From assembly GCF_029626025.1 (NCBI RefSeq), contig NZ_JARUBF010000001.1, positions 806,001 to 870,000 of the forward strand: 64,000 bases of DNA, written 5' to 3'. Shown here piece by piece: positions 49,790 through 60,051 of this stretch (the first letter of the stretch is position 1; the number at the start of each line of letters is the position of its first letter). The notes under the pieces were generated by a model. The model was not told the DNA's origin and searched no databases. It saw nothing but the letters and a program-made list of their open reading frames with translations. Position numbers and translations under genes: made by a program. Source of the stretch: Solwaraspora sp. WMMD406. Its GTDB lineage: Bacteria; Actinomycetota; Actinomycetes; Mycobacteriales; Micromonosporaceae.

Positions 49790-51886
49790 CTAGCTGCCCG
49801 CGTCGGCGTGACCGATCCGGTCGAGGATCCAGGCGGTGACGAACGCCTCCTCCTGCCAGGCGTCGTACCGGCCGCTCGGGCCGCCGTGCCCGGCCCCCAT
49901 CTCCGTCTTCAGCAGGTAGATCCCGTTCGGGGCGACCGCCCGCAGCTTCGCGATCCACTTCGCCGGCTCGTGGTACAGCACCCGGGTGTCGTTCAGGCTG
50001 GTCACCGCGAGGATCGGCGGATAGCTCGTCGACACCACGTTCTCGTACGGCGTGTAGGTGCGCATGTACGCGTACACCTCGGGATCCTCCAGCGGGTTGC
50101 CCCACTCCTCCCACTCGGTGACGGTCAGCGGCAGCGACGGGTCGAGGATCGTGTTCAACGCGTCCACGAACGGCACCTGGGCGACGATCCCACCGAACGC
50201 GTCCGGCGCGAGGTTGACCACCGCGCCCATCAGCAGGCCACCGGCGGAGCCGCCCCGGGCGACCAGCCGGTCCGAGGTGGTCCATTCCGACTTGACCAGG
50301 TGGCGGGCGCACGCCACGAAGTCGGTGAACGAGTTCTTCTTGGCCAGCATCTTGCCGTTGTCGTACCAGTGGCGCCCCAGTTCACCGCCACCCCGTACGT
50401 GCGCCACCGCGAAGACCACTCCCCGGTCCAACAGGGACAGTCGGGGGATGGAGAACCACGGGTCCATGCTGATCTCGTACGATCCGTACCCGTAGATGAC
50501 GCACGGGGCCGAGCCGTCGCGCGGGGTGCCGGCCCGGCACACCAGGGAGATCGGCACCCGGGTGCCGTCGTCGGCGAGCGCCCATTCCCGGTGCTGTTCG
50601 TAGTCGGTCGGCTCGTAGCCGCCGAGCACCGGCTTGCGCTTGCGCAGCGCCATCTCCCGGGTCACCAGGTCGTAGTCATACACCGAGTCCGGGGTGACCA
50701 GCGAGGTGTAGCGCAGCCGGATGGTGGTGGTGGAGTATTCCGGGTTGGAATCCAGGCCGACGCTGTAGATCGGCTCCGGGAACTCGATGTCGAACGTCTC
50801 GGTGCTGCCGGTGGGCAGCACCCGCAGCCCGGTGAGCCCGTCGGTGCGCAGCGACACGACCAGGTGGTTGGCGAAGGCGTCGACCGATTCGAGCCGGGTG
50901 CCCGGGGAGTGCTCGATCAGCGGCACCCAGTCGCCGGGGGCGTCCGCCGAGGTGTACGCGAGCGCGAAGTCCTCCGCGCCGTCGTTGTGCAGGATCAGGA
51001 ACCGGTGTCCGTGATGCTCGACCGAGTAGTCCACGCCCTGCCGGCGCGGGGCGACGACCACCGGCTGCGCGGTCGGGTCGCCGGCCGGCAGCGCCCGTAC
51101 CTCGCTGGTGGTCTTGCTGTGCGCGTCGATCAGGATGTACCGCTCGGAGCGGGTCAGTTCGACACCGACCCAGAAGCGTTCGTCGTCTTCCTGGTAGACG
51201 ACGACGTCGGTGTCGGCGGCGGAGCCGATCTGGTGTCGCCAGACCCGGTTGGGCCGCCAGGCGTCGTCCACGGTCAGGTAGAACAGGGCGCTGCCGTCGG
51301 CGGACCAGGCCGATCCGTAGAACGTGTCCGGGATCTCGTCGGGCAACGACTCGCCGGTCCGCAGATCCTTGATCCGCAGGGTGAACCGTTCGTCGCCGGT
51401 GAAATCCGTGGAGTACGCCAGCCATCGGCCGTCCGGGCTCACGTCGAAGGTGCCCAGGGCGAAGAAGTCGTGCCCGTCGGCGAGGGCGTTGCCGTCGAGC
51501 AGGATCTCCTCGCCGGCCGGCGGCGTACCGTCCGCTGTGGTCGGCGGGGCGGTCTCGTCGGGACGGACCGGGCGGCGGCACTGGATGCCGTACTGCTGGC
51601 CCTCGACCGTTCGGGTGTAGTACCAGTGGTCGCCCTTGCGGGCGGGCACTGACAGATCGGTCTCTTGAGTACGCCTTTTCGTCTCGGTGAACAACGTCTC
51701 GCGCAGCGCGGCGAGGTGAGTCGTGGCACTCTCGGTGTAGCTGTTTTCCGCTTGCAGGTACGCGATCGTGTCCGGATCGTCCTTGACCGCGAGCCAGGCG
51801 TACTCGTCGATGACGGTCTCGCTGTGGTGGGTGCGTTCGGTCGGGACGCGTTTGGCGGCAGGCGGGGCGGGTGTCTGGATCGTCAC
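49790..51886 (-). CDS. ptrB: oligopeptidase B (prolyl oligopeptidase family S9A)
   Basis: A 698-aa serine peptidase. An N-terminal beta-propeller (about residues 75-420) restricts access to small peptides; the C-terminal alpha/beta hydrolase carries Ser547 in GGSAGG, Asp633 in NDTRV and His667 in GAGHGG. The start has EYAWL and later YYTRTVEGQQY, as in oligopeptidase B, which cuts after Arg or Lys. No signal peptide. Single gene with its own hairpin downstream; divergent from the FAD oxidoreductase. Confidence 0.93.
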   Translation of the reverse strand: MTIQTPAPPAAKRVPTERTHHSETVIDEYAWLAVKDDPDTIAYLQAENSYTESATTHLAALRETLFTETKRRTQETDLSVPARKGDHWYYTRTVEGQQYGIQCRRPVRPDETAPPTTADGTPPAGEEILLDGNALADGHDFFALGTFDVSPDGRWLAYSTDFTGDERFTLRIKDLRTGESLPDEIPDTFYGSAWSADGSALFYLTVDDAWRPNRVWRHQIGSAADTDVVVYQEDDERFWVGVELTRSERYILIDAHSKTTSEVRALPAGDPTAQPVVVAPRRQGVDYSVEHHGHRFLILHNDGAEDFALAYTSADAPGDWVPLIEHSPGTRLESVDAFANHLVVSLRTDGLTGLRVLPTGSTETFDIEFPEPIYSVGLDSNPEYSTTTIRLRYTSLVTPDSVYDYDLVTREMALRKRKPVLGGYEPTDYEQHREWALADDGTRVPISLVCRAGTPRDGSAPCVIYGYGSYEISMDPWFSIPRLSLLDRGVVFAVAHVRGGGELGRHWYDNGKMLAKKNSFTDFVACARHLVKSEWTTSDRLVARGGSAGGLLMGAVVNLAPDAFGGIVAQVPFVDALNTILDPSLPLTVTEWEEWGNPLEDPEVYAYMRTYTPYENVVSTSYPPILAVTSLNDTRVLYHEPAKWIAKLRAVAPNGIYLLKTEMGAGHGGPSGRYDAWQEEAFVTAWILDRIGHADAGS

Positions 51887-51961
51887 CCGGTCACGGTACC
51901 GCCCGGTGGGGTCGGGTCGGCTCCCGTGACGCGCTCGGGGGTCGTCGCTCGGTATCGATTA

Positions 51962-51973
51962 GTACAGGTGTAC
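51962..51973. promoter_or_regulatory. GTACAGGTGTAC palindrome-like site
   Basis: A near-palindromic 12-mer (arms GTACA and TGTAC) lies in the divergent gap between the oligopeptidase and the FAD oxidoreductase, about 65 bp before the latter. It could be a regulator site. Confidence 0.35.
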
Positions 51974-52038
51974 GATGCGCGCGGGGCATGGCGAACTGCT
52001 GGGCGATTGGCCGAACCCGGGCCGGAGAGAAGAGGGCC

Positions 52039-53361
52039 GTGGCAAACGAAGCCGGGGGGAACAAGGCTGTCTCCGACCCGCGCCGGGGCAGCAAGGTGGC
52101 GGCGAACAGCGACGTGGCGCGGCGACTGACCGACATCTGCGGACCCGGGTACGCCCGGGCGGCGGGACCGGCCGACGACGTCGCCACCGCCATGCCCCGC
52201 TGGGTGGCCGCCCCGCCCACCGTGGCGGCGGTCGCCGAAGTGCTCCGGCTGTCCGCGGAGCACGATCTGGCGCTGGTGCCCCGTGGAAGCGGCAGCAAGA
52301 TGCACTGGGGCGCGACGCCGTCGCACGTCGACATCGTGCTGGACACGGCCCGGTTGGCCGGGGTCTGGCACCACCCGCCGGACGCGGCGACCGCGCAGGT
52401 CGGGGCTGGTACGCCGCTGCGCAAGGCACAAGCGGCGGTCGGCCGCAAGGGCTGGCGGCTGCCGTTCGATCCACCGTCGGCCGGGGCGACCGTCGGTGGT
52501 GTGGTCGCCGCCGACGAAGCCGGTCCGATGAGTTACGGGCACGGCTCGCCGTGTCGGCACCTGATCGGCGTCAACTACGTTGACGCCAGCGGCACCCTGG
52601 TCCGGACCACCCCGGACACCAGCGACGGCAGGGAGGTGTCCCGGCTGTTGTGCGGATCTCAGGGAGCGCTGGCGGTGCTGGTGTCGGCCACGGTCCGGCT
52701 CCAACCCGAACCCGCCGACCGGCTGTGGGTACGCCGCTCGGTGCGTACGCCGCTGGAGGTGCACGACCTGGTCGCGGAGTCGACGGTCGCCGGACTGCGG
52801 GCGGCGGCGATCGAGCTGGATCTGCCCGGTGCCGAGCCGCCGCCCCGGCGCGGTCCGCTGCGGCCCGGCCTGCTGGCCATGCTGTTCGAGGGCGACGCGA
52901 CCCAGACCCGCCGCCGTGCGCAGCGGGCGGCGGACCTGCTCGGCGCGGACGCCAGCGTGACCGACCAGCCGCCCACCTGGTGGCAGCGCTACCCGTTCGC
53001 CGCCGGGGACATCGCGATCCGTCTGGAGGTGCCGGTCGCCCACCTGCACGCGGCCATCTACGCCTTGGTGGACGCGGCGAGAGCGCCGATCCCGGTGCGC
53101 GGGGCGGTGGCCACCGGCCTGGTGCACGCCGTCCTGCCCGGTTCGACCCCGCCGCACCGGGTCGAGGAGATCCTCGTCGGGGTCCGGACCGTGCTGCTCG
53201 CCCGTGGCGGCAGCTGCCGGGTGCTCTCCGCCCCGGCCGCGGTCCGCCGGGTCATCGACATCTGGGGCGACGTGCCCGGTCTGCCCCGGCTTCGGGAGCT
53301 CAAGCAGCGGTTCGATCCGCATCACCGGCTGGCCCCGGGCCGATTCACCGGCGGCCTCTAG
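52039..53361 (+). CDS. FAD-binding oxidoreductase (PCMH/GlcE-like)
   Basis: A 440-aa flavoprotein of the vanillyl-alcohol oxidase/PCMH family, close to the GlcE subunit of glycolate oxidase in layout. VPRGSGSKMHWG binds the FAD pyrophosphate and PPSAGATVGGVVAADEAGP is the second conserved segment; the C terminus FDPHHRLAPGRF is the usual end motif. No iron-sulfur or partner subunit gene is adjacent. The GTG at 52039 follows GAGAAGAGG. The last codons, including the stop, form the first unit of a 27-bp triple repeat. Confidence 0.85.
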   Translation: MANEAGGNKAVSDPRRGSKVAANSDVARRLTDICGPGYARAAGPADDVATAMPRWVAAPPTVAAVAEVLRLSAEHDLALVPRGSGSKMHWGATPSHVDIVLDTARLAGVWHHPPDAATAQVGAGTPLRKAQAAVGRKGWRLPFDPPSAGATVGGVVAADEAGPMSYGHGSPCRHLIGVNYVDASGTLVRTTPDTSDGREVSRLLCGSQGALAVLVSATVRLQPEPADRLWVRRSVRTPLEVHDLVAESTVAGLRAAAIELDLPGAEPPPRRGPLRPGLLAMLFEGDATQTRRRAQRAADLLGADASVTDQPPTWWQRYPFAAGDIAIRLEVPVAHLHAAIYALVDAARAPIPVRGAVATGLVHAVLPGSTPPHRVEEILVGVRTVLLARGGSCRVLSAPAAVRRVIDIWGDVPGLPRLRELKQRFDPHHRLAPGRFTGGL

Positions 53362-53424
53362 CAGCGCGCCTTCACCGGCGGCCTCTAGCAGCGCGCCTTC
53401 ACCGGCGGCCTCTAGCAGCGCGCC
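53344..53424. repeat. 27-bp tandem repeat, three copies
   Basis: A 27-bp unit beginning TTCACCGGCGGCCTCTAGCA is repeated exactly at 53344, 53371 and 53398. The first copy contains the end and the stop codon of the FAD oxidoreductase; the others repeat that C-terminal coding sequence in the same frame, giving three in-frame TAG stops. Confidence 0.95.
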
Positions 53425-53435
53425 TTCGGCAGCGG

Positions 53436-55514
53436 TCAGCGCGACTCGTTGCGGACCACCAGGATCGCGATGTCGTCGCGCGGCGGCTCGGTCGAGAAGT
53501 CGAGTGTCGCGGTCCGCAGCCGGGCGGCCACCACGTCGGCGGAGAATCCGGCGAGCGGAGCCGCCGCCCGGCGCAGCCGTTCGGTGCCGAACAGCTCCCG
53601 CTCGTTGCGCCGTTCGGTGACCCCGTCGGTGTAGAAGACCAGCGCGTCACCCGGACCCAGACTCAACTCCACCGACGGCGCGGTGATCTCGTCCAACAGT
53701 CCCAGCGCGGTGCCGCCGGCCCCGACGAACCGGGACCGGCCGTCGCTACCGACCAGGACCGGACGATCGTGCCCCGCGAGGTGCAGACGTACGTCGAGAT
53801 GCTGGTCGGCGGTGACCCCGACCGCGGCCATCGCCAGTGTGCAGTAGCGGCCGCCACCCCGTTCGACGAGCGTGTCGTTGAGCCTGGCCAGCACCTCCGG
53901 CAGCGTCTTGCCGTCGCGGACCAGCACCCGGATGACGTCGCGGACCAGGCCGGTCACGGTAGCGGCCTGCACCCCTTTGCCGGAGACGTCACCCACCACC
54001 ACCAGCCAGCGGCGTTCCGGCAGCGGCACCACGTCGTAGAAGTCGCCGCCGACCTCGACCGCGTCGCCGCTGGGCACGTACTCGGCGGCCAGACCGATGC
54101 CCTCGACGGCCGGCAGCACCGGCGGCAGCAGCGACTGCTGCAGGGTGTGCGCGACCCGCCGCCGTTCCTGGTGGATGCGGGCGTTGTCGATGGCCAACGC
54201 GGCGCGGCGGGCGACGTCCTCCAGGACGGCCACCTCGTCGGGATCGTGGCGGTGCCGTTCGTGCCGACCGACGGCGAGCGTGCCGAGCCGCTGACCACGA
54301 GCCACCAGGGGCAGGGCGAAGCCCTCCAGGGGGGCGCCGATCGGCACCTGTGATCCGATCCGCGAGGCCTCCCGCAGCCGGGTCGGCACCGAATCCGGCC
54401 CGGTCTCGCGCAACGTCGCGTGCAACTGCGGCAGTACGGTCTCGTCGGCGTGGCTGGCGGCGGCCAGCTGCAACTGACCCCATTCGTCCGCGGTGTGTAC
54501 GGCGCACCACTGGCCGAGCCGGGGCACCACCAGCTGCGGGATCAGCGCCATGGTCAGGTCGACGTCCAGCGACTGGGCGAGGAGTTCGCTGGCTTCGGCG
54601 AGAAACGTCAGCCAGGTCTGCCGGCGCAGGTCGGCTCGGCGCAGCCGGTCGTTCTCCAGGTGCAGCGAGATGCGTTCGGCGACCAGGGTGGCCAGCGGCC
54701 GGGCGTAGTCCGACGGCGCGGCGTCCAGTTCGAGCTCGCCGGAGTAGGGGCGGTGCACGGTGAGCGGGACCCGCAGCAGCGGCTCGCCGGGTCGGGGCTG
54801 GCGTCCGTACCGGGCCAGGATCTGGACGCCGCGTCCGTCGCCCCGGTCGAGGCGGATGGTCGCACCGGCGGCACCGACCAGGTCGGCGACCCGGCCGAGC
54901 AGGTTGCCGGCCAGGTCGGTGAGGGGATCGTCGGCGTACGGATCGGGACCGGTCTGCAGCAGCGTGGCCAGCATCGCGGCGCTCGGCGCGGCCGGCTGCC
55001 GTACGGTGTCCACCGGTCCGGCCTGATCCGGCGCTCCGGGCCAGGGCGGCGCCCACTCGGGCGTGGCCGTACCGCCGTCGCGGTCGAGCCGGAACCAGAC
55101 GCCTTTGCCGGTCCGCAGGTGGGTGGTTCCCCACCGGCTGGCGAAGTGGTCGACCAGCAGCAGCCCTCGGCCGCGTTCGGAGACCTCGGTGATGTCCTGC
55201 CGGTCGTTGCGGGGCAGCGCGGCGACCTGTTCGATCGGTCCGGCGGCGAAGTCGGTGACGGTGACGGTCAGGCCGTCCGGGTCGGCGACCACCTCGATGA
55301 TGAGTTCCGTACCGGCGTGGACCACGGCGTTGGTGGAGAGTTCGGTGGTGAGCAGCAGTGCCTCGTTGACGAGTTCGTCGAGGGCTGCTTCGGCGAGCAC
55401 GGACCGGACGACGGCCCGTGCGGTGGCCGGCGTTCGGCGGTCGGCCGGCAGGCGTACCCGCCGGACATGTTCACCCTCGGTCTCGGTGATGGAACGCTCG
55501 GCCCTCGCTGACAC
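53436..55514 (-). CDS. RsbW-GAF-SpoIIE (PP2C) phosphatase
   Basis: A 692-aa soluble regulator. Residues about 20-130 form an RsbW-like HATPase (LLTTELSTNAVVHA; RGRGLLLVDHFASRWG). A GAF-like region follows (about 180-450), and the C-terminal SpoIIE/PP2C phosphatase (about 465-690) has EVGGDFYDVV, VVGDVSGKGVQAA, FYTDGVTERR and PRDDIAILVV with metal-binding aspartates. It could phosphorylate and dephosphorylate STAS antagonists and so release a sigma factor. The GTG at 55514 has GGAGGAA at 55522-55528; the longer open frame is antisense to the divergent kinase gene. Confidence 0.92.
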   Translation of the reverse strand: MSARAERSITETEGEHVRRVRLPADRRTPATARAVVRSVLAEAALDELVNEALLLTTELSTNAVVHAGTELIIEVVADPDGLTVTVTDFAAGPIEQVAALPRNDRQDITEVSERGRGLLLVDHFASRWGTTHLRTGKGVWFRLDRDGGTATPEWAPPWPGAPDQAGPVDTVRQPAAPSAAMLATLLQTGPDPYADDPLTDLAGNLLGRVADLVGAAGATIRLDRGDGRGVQILARYGRQPRPGEPLLRVPLTVHRPYSGELELDAAPSDYARPLATLVAERISLHLENDRLRRADLRRQTWLTFLAEASELLAQSLDVDLTMALIPQLVVPRLGQWCAVHTADEWGQLQLAAASHADETVLPQLHATLRETGPDSVPTRLREASRIGSQVPIGAPLEGFALPLVARGQRLGTLAVGRHERHRHDPDEVAVLEDVARRAALAIDNARIHQERRRVAHTLQQSLLPPVLPAVEGIGLAAEYVPSGDAVEVGGDFYDVVPLPERRWLVVVGDVSGKGVQAATVTGLVRDVIRVLVRDGKTLPEVLARLNDTLVERGGGRYCTLAMAAVGVTADQHLDVRLHLAGHDRPVLVGSDGRSRFVGAGGTALGLLDEITAPSVELSLGPGDALVFYTDGVTERRNERELFGTERLRRAAAPLAGFSADVVAARLRTATLDFSTEPPRDDIAILVVRNESR

Positions 55515-55625
55515 CTGCCAGTTCCTCCGATCGCCTGGCCCGTAAATGCGGGCGTGCACCTCGCATCTGCCACCGTAGTCGAGCAATGATGAGGTCAGCC
55601 CACTCCCTGAGCTGAGCGAGGAGCC

Positions 55626-58600
55626 ATGACCAGCGCACAACAGCTGCCCACCGACCAGCGTCCGAACCCTACCGAGACGGCACTGCTGGCCGAGTTGGCC
55701 GAGGCGTTGCGCCGGGTCGGGCAAGGGGATCTGAAGGTACGGCTGCCTCGGCGGATCGGTGTCGCCGGTGAGGTGGCGGACGCCTTCAACGAGGTCGTTT
55801 CGCTGCAGGAACGGCAGCACCTGGATCTGCGCCGGATCAGCCGGATCGTGGGACGCGACGGCCGGCTCACCGAACGCCTCGACGAGGAAGGCTTCGGCGG
55901 GGCGTGGGCGGACAACCATCGGGCGATCAACGCGCTGATCGACGACCTGGGCCGGCCGACCACCGAGATCGCCCGGGTCATCCGGGCGGTCGCCGAGGGC
56001 GATCTGTCGCAGCACATGGAGCTGGAGATCGACGGTCAGCCGTTGCGCGGCGAGTTCCTGCGGATCGGCCGCACGGTCAACACGATGGTGGATCAGCTGT
56101 CGTCGTTCGCCGACGAGGTGACCCGGGTGGCGCGGGAGGTGGGCACCGAGGGGGAGCTGGGTGGCCAGGCCGATGTGCGGGGCGTCGCCGGTACGTGGAA
56201 GGACCTCACCGATTCGGTGAACACGATGGCGTCGAACCTGACTCACCAGGTGCGCTCGATCTCGCAGGTGGCGACGGCGATGTCCCGGGGCGACCTGTCG
56301 CAGAAGATCACCGTGTCGGCCAAGGGCGAGGTCGCCGAGTTAGCGGACACCATCAACATGCTCACCGACACGTTGCGGCTGTTCGCCGAGCAGGTGACGC
56401 GGGTGGCCCGGGAGGTGGGCACCGAGGGCAAGTTGGGCGGTCAGGCCGAGGTGCCCAACGTCGCCGGTACGTGGAAGGACCTCACCGACAGCGTCAACTC
56501 GATGGCGTCGAACCTGACGGCCCAGGTGCGCAACATCGCCTCGGTGTCGACCGCCGTGGCCAAGGGTGATCTGTCGCAGAAGATCACGGTGGCCGCCCAG
56601 GGCGAGATCCTGGAGTTGAAGTCGACGGTGAACACGATGGTGGACCAGTTGTCGTGGTTCGCCGACGAGGTGACGCGGGTGGCCCGCGAGGTGGGCATCG
56701 AGGGCAAACTGGGTGGTCAGGCCCAGGTGCGGGGGCTCTCCGGCACCTGGCGGGACCTCACCGAGAACGTCAACCAGCTCGCCGGCAACCTGACCAGCCA
56801 GGTCCGCAACATCTCCCAGGTCTCCACCGCGGTGGCCAAGGGTGATCTCTCGCAGAAGATCACGGTCGACGCGCGGGGCGAGATCCTGGAGTTGAAGTCG
56901 ACGGTGAACACGATGGTGGATCAGCTGTCGCTGTTCGCCGACGAGGTGACGCGGGTGGCCCGCGAGGTCGGTACCGAGGGCAAGTTGGGTGGTCAGGCTC
57001 AGGTCAAGGGCGTCTCGGGTACGTGGCGGGACTTGACCGACAACGTGAACTCGATGGCGTCGAACCTGACCAGCCAGGTGCGGAACATCGCCTCGGTGAC
57101 CACGGCGGTGGCGAAGGGTGATCTGTCGCAGAAGATCACGGTCGACGCGCGGGGCGAGATCCTGGAGTTGAAGTCGACGGTGAACACGATGGTGGACCAG
57201 TTGTCGTCGTTCGCCGACGAGGTGACGCGGGTGGCCCGCGAGGTGGGCACCGAGGGCAAACTCGGTGGTCAGGCCCAGGTCCGTGGGGTGGCCGGCACCT
57301 GGCGGGACTTGACCGACAACGTGAACTCGATGGCGTCGAACCTGACCGCCCAGGTGCGGAACATCGCCCAGGTCTCCACGGCGGTGGCAAAGGGTGATCT
57401 GTCGCAGAAGATCACGGTCGACGCGCAGGGCGAGATCCTGGAGCTGAAGGACACCGTCAACACGATGGTGGACCAGTTGTCGTCGTTCGCCGACGAGGTG
57501 ACGCGAGTGGCCCGCGAGGTGGGCACCGAGGGCAAACTCGGTGGTCAGGCCCAGGTCAAGGGCGTCTCGGGTACGTGGCGGGACTTGACCGACAACGTGA
57601 ACTCGATGGCGTCGAACCTGACCAGCCAGGTGCGGAACATCGCCTCGGTCACCACCGCCGTCGCCAAGGGTGACCTGTCGCAGAAGATCACCGTCGACGC
57701 GCAGGGCGAAATCCTGGAGTTGAAGTCGACGGTGAACACGATGGTGGACCAGTTGTCGTCGTTCGCCGACGAGGTGACCCGGGTGGCCCGCGAGGTGGGT
57801 ACCGAGGGCAAGTTGGGTGGTCAGGCTCAGGTCAAGGGCGTCTCCGGTACGTGGCGCGACCTCACCGAGAACGTCAACCAGCTCGCCTCGACCCTCACCA
57901 CCCAGCTGCGGGCGATCGCCCAGGTGTCGACCTCGGTGACCCGGGGCGACATGACCCAGCACATCACCGTGCAGGCCCAGGGTGAGGTCGCCGAGCTCAA
58001 GGACAACATCAACCAGATGATCGTCACCCTGCGGGACACCACCATGAAGAACGCCGAGCAGGGCTGGTTGGACTCCAACCTGGCCCGGATCGGCGGCCTG
58101 CTGCAGGGGCAGCGGGACCTCGGTGAAGTCTGCCGGATGATCATGAACGAGGTGACGCCGCTGGTCGACGCCCAACTCGGCGCGTTCTTCCTCGCCGAGG
58201 TCGAGGAGGCGTTGATGCGGCTGCAGCTCACCGCCGCGTACGGGTACGTGGCGCGGGACCACATCGTCACCTTCGGCCCCGGCGAAGGGCTGGTCGGACA
58301 GGCGGCGGTGTCCCGGCGCACCATCCGGGTCGGCAACGGCTCGACCGGGGTGCTCACCCTGCGTTCCGGGCTGGTCGGCAGCGCACCCCGCGATCACGTG
58401 GTGCTTCCGGTGCTGTTCGAAGGCGAGATGCTCGGCGTGATCGAGTTCGCCTCCGTCGACGCCTTCTCCGAGCTGCACCTGGCCTTCCTGGAACGGCTGG
58501 TGGCCAACATCGGCGTCGCGGTCAACACCATCCAGGCCAACCGGCGTACCGAGGAACTGCTGGCCCAGTCCCAGCGGCTGGCCAACGAGATGCAGGCCCA

Positions 58601-60005
58601 GTCGGCCGAGCTGCAGCGGACCAACGCCGAACTGGAGGACAAGGCCCGGCTGCTGTCCGAGCAGAAGGGCAACATCGAGACCAAGAACCGGGAGATCGAG
58701 CTGGCCCGCCTCGGCCTGGAGGAGAAGGCCCAGCAGCTGTCGCGCGCGTCGGCGTACAAGTCGGAGTTCCTGGCCAACATGAGCCACGAGCTGCGGACCC
58801 CGCTGAACTCGCTGCTCCTGCTGGCCCGGCTGCTGGCCGACAACCCGGACGACAACCTGACCGAGAAGCAGATCGAGTTCGCGAAGACGATCCACAGCGC
58901 CGGATCCGATCTGCTGTCGCTGATCGACGACATCCTGGACCTGTCGAAGATCGAAGCCGGCCGGATGGACGTGCAACCGGCCGAGGTGCCGTTCGACGAG
59001 ATCCGGGCCTACGTCGAGCAGGCCTTCGCACCGCAGGCCGAGGAGAAGGGCCTGACCTTCGCGGTCGAGATCGCCGACGACCTGCCCGACCAGATCGTCA
59101 CCGACGCGCAACGACTCCAGCAGATCCTGCGGAACCTGCTCTCCAACGCGGTCAAGTTCACCGACAACGGGTCGGTGGCGCTCCGGATCGGACCGGCCCC
59201 CGCCGACGTCACGTTCAAACAGCCCGCGTTGGCCACCGCCGGTCAGGTGGTCGCCTTCACCGTCGTCGACACCGGGATCGGGGTCTCCGACGACAAGCTG
59301 TCGCTCATCTTCGAGGCGTTCCAGCAGGCGGACGGGACGACCAGCCGGCGGTACGGTGGCACCGGGCTGGGCCTGTCGATCAGCCGTGACCTGGCCCGAC
59401 TGATCGGTGGCGTGATCACCGTGACGTCCGTACCGGGGCAGGGTTCCACCTTCACGCTGTACGTACCGGACGTGCTCAACACCGACGCGGTGCTGCCGCC
59501 GGCGCCGTTGCCGCCCGCCGCTCCGATCCGTACCGCGTTGCCGCCGTTGACCAGGCCGATCGAGGTCGACCGGCCCGAACCGCCGGCGACCCGCCGGCTG
59601 GACGGCGCCACGGTGCTGATCATCGACGACGACGTCCGCAACGTCTTCGCCTTGACCAGCGCGCTCGAGCTGCACGGGATGACGGTCATCTACGCCGACA
59701 ACGGCGTCGACGGGGTGCGTAAGCTCGCCGAACGGCCCGAGGTGAACATCGTCCTGATGGATGCGATGATGCCGGATCAGGACGGCTACGAAACCACCCG
59801 GGTGATCCGCCGCAACGACCGCTTCGCCGATCTGCCGGTGGTCTTCCTGACCGCCAAGGCGATGCCCGGCGACCGGGAATCGGCGCTGCAGGCCGGTGCC
59901 ACCGACTACATCACCAAGCCGGTGGACCTCGACGAACTGATCACCCTGATGGTGACCTGGATCAACGCCGCCGACCAGGTGTCCGGCTCGGGACCGGCCC
60001 GGTGA
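55626..60005 (+). CDS. multi-HAMP soluble hybrid histidine kinase
   Basis: A 1459-aa kinase without membrane segments. After an N-terminal HAMP-like part come seven 92-residue repeats (about 165-810), each with GTWxDLTxxVN, then QVRNI, then [10 protein letters not shown]; this poly-HAMP layout resembles group III fungal kinases such as Nik1. A GAF domain (about 817-960) and a coiled coil (965-1040) follow. HisKA has [11 protein letters not shown] with His1054. The HATPase domain includes [19 protein letters not shown] and [14 protein letters not shown]-terminal receiver has Asp1379 in [13 protein letters not shown]. It probably signals to the response regulator directly downstream. The start ATG follows GAGCGAGGAG. 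Confidence 0.95.
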   Translation: MTSAQQLPTDQRPNPTETALLAELAEALRRVGQGDLKVRLPRRIGVAGEVADAFNEVVSLQERQHLDLRRISRIVGRDGRLTERLDEEGFGGAWADNHRAINALIDDLGRPTTEIARVIRAVAEGDLSQHMELEIDGQPLRGEFLRIGRTVNTMVDQLSSFADEVTRVAREVGTEGELGGQADVRGVAGTWKDLTDSVNTMASNLTHQVRSISQVATAMSRGDLSQKITVSAKGEVAELADTINMLTDTLRLFAEQVTRVAREVGTEGKLGGQAEVPNVAGTWKDLTDSVNSMASNLTAQVRNIASVSTAVAKGDLSQKITVAAQGEILELKSTVNTMVDQLSWFADEVTRVAREVGIEGKLGGQAQVRGLSGTWRDLTENVNQLAGNLTSQVRNISQVSTAVAKGDLSQKITVDARGEILELKSTVNTMVDQLSLFADEVTRVAREVGTEGKLGGQAQVKGVSGTWRDLTDNVNSMASNLTSQVRNIASVTTAVAKGDLSQKITVDARGEILELKSTVNTMVDQLSSFADEVTRVAREVGTEGKLGGQAQVRGVAGTWRDLTDNVNSMASNLTAQVRNIAQVSTAVAKGDLSQKITVDAQGEILELKDTVNTMVDQLSSFADEVTRVAREVGTEGKLGGQAQVKGVSGTWRDLTDNVNSMASNLTSQVRNIASVTTAVAKGDLSQKITVDAQGEILELKSTVNTMVDQLSSFADEVTRVAREVGTEGKLGGQAQVKGVSGTWRDLTENVNQLASTLTTQLRAIAQVSTSVTRGDMTQHITVQAQGEVAELKDNINQMIVTLRDTTMKNAEQGWLDSNLARIGGLLQGQRDLGEVCRMIMNEVTPLVDAQLGAFFLAEVEEALMRLQLTAAYGYVARDHIVTFGPGEGLVGQAAVSRRTIRVGNGSTGVLTLRSGLVGSAPRDHVVLPVLFEGEMLGVIEFASVDAFSELHLAFLERLVANIGVAVNTIQANRRTEELLAQSQRLANEMQAQSAELQRTNAELEDKARLLSEQKGNIETKNREIELARLGLEEKAQQLSRASAYKSEFLANMSHELRTPLNSLLLLARLLADNPDDNLTEKQIEFAKTIHSAGSDLLSLIDDILDLSKIEAGRMDVQPAEVPFDEIRAYVEQAFAPQAEEKGLTFAVEIADDLPDQIVTDAQRLQQILRNLLSNAVKFTDNGSVALRIGPAPADVTFKQPALATAGQVVAFTVVDTGIGVSDDKLSLIFEAFQQADGTTSRRYGGTGLGLSISRDLARLIGGVITVTSVPGQGSTFTLYVPDVLNTDAVLPPAPLPPAAPIRTALPPLTRPIEVDRPEPPATRRLDGATVLIIDDDVRNVFALTSALELHGMTVIYADNGVDGVRKLAERPEVNIVLMDAMMPDQDGYETTRVIRRNDRFADLPVVFLTAKAMPGDRESALQAGATDYITKPVDLDELITLMVTWINAADQVSGSGPAR
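56121..58052 (+). repeat. seven 276-bp coding repeats (HAMP array)
   Basis: Seven direct repeats of 276 bp (92 codons) within the hybrid kinase; limits are approximate. Internal copies are nearly identical at nucleotide level over long stretches (for example the segments around 56950, 57225, 57500 and 57775). Copies alternate between Ser-Trp/Ser-Leu/Ser-Ser variants and between AlaGlnGly and AlaArgGly variants. Such identity suggests recent duplication or gene conversion and could allow the copy number to change. Confidence 0.9.
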
Positions 60006-60051
60006 CCATGGCCGGCGGCGCACGCAACGGCGTACGTGAGGAGTCGACATC

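Noticed and set aside
51871-52038. 5' extension of the FAD oxidoreductase
   Set aside because: It overlaps the divergent oligopeptidase start and is Arg/Gly-rich; the GTG at 52039 has a good ribosome-binding site.
56121-58052. Regular repeats considered as a CRISPR array
   Set aside because: The unit is 276 bp, in frame, encodes HAMP domains, and has no spacers or cas genes.
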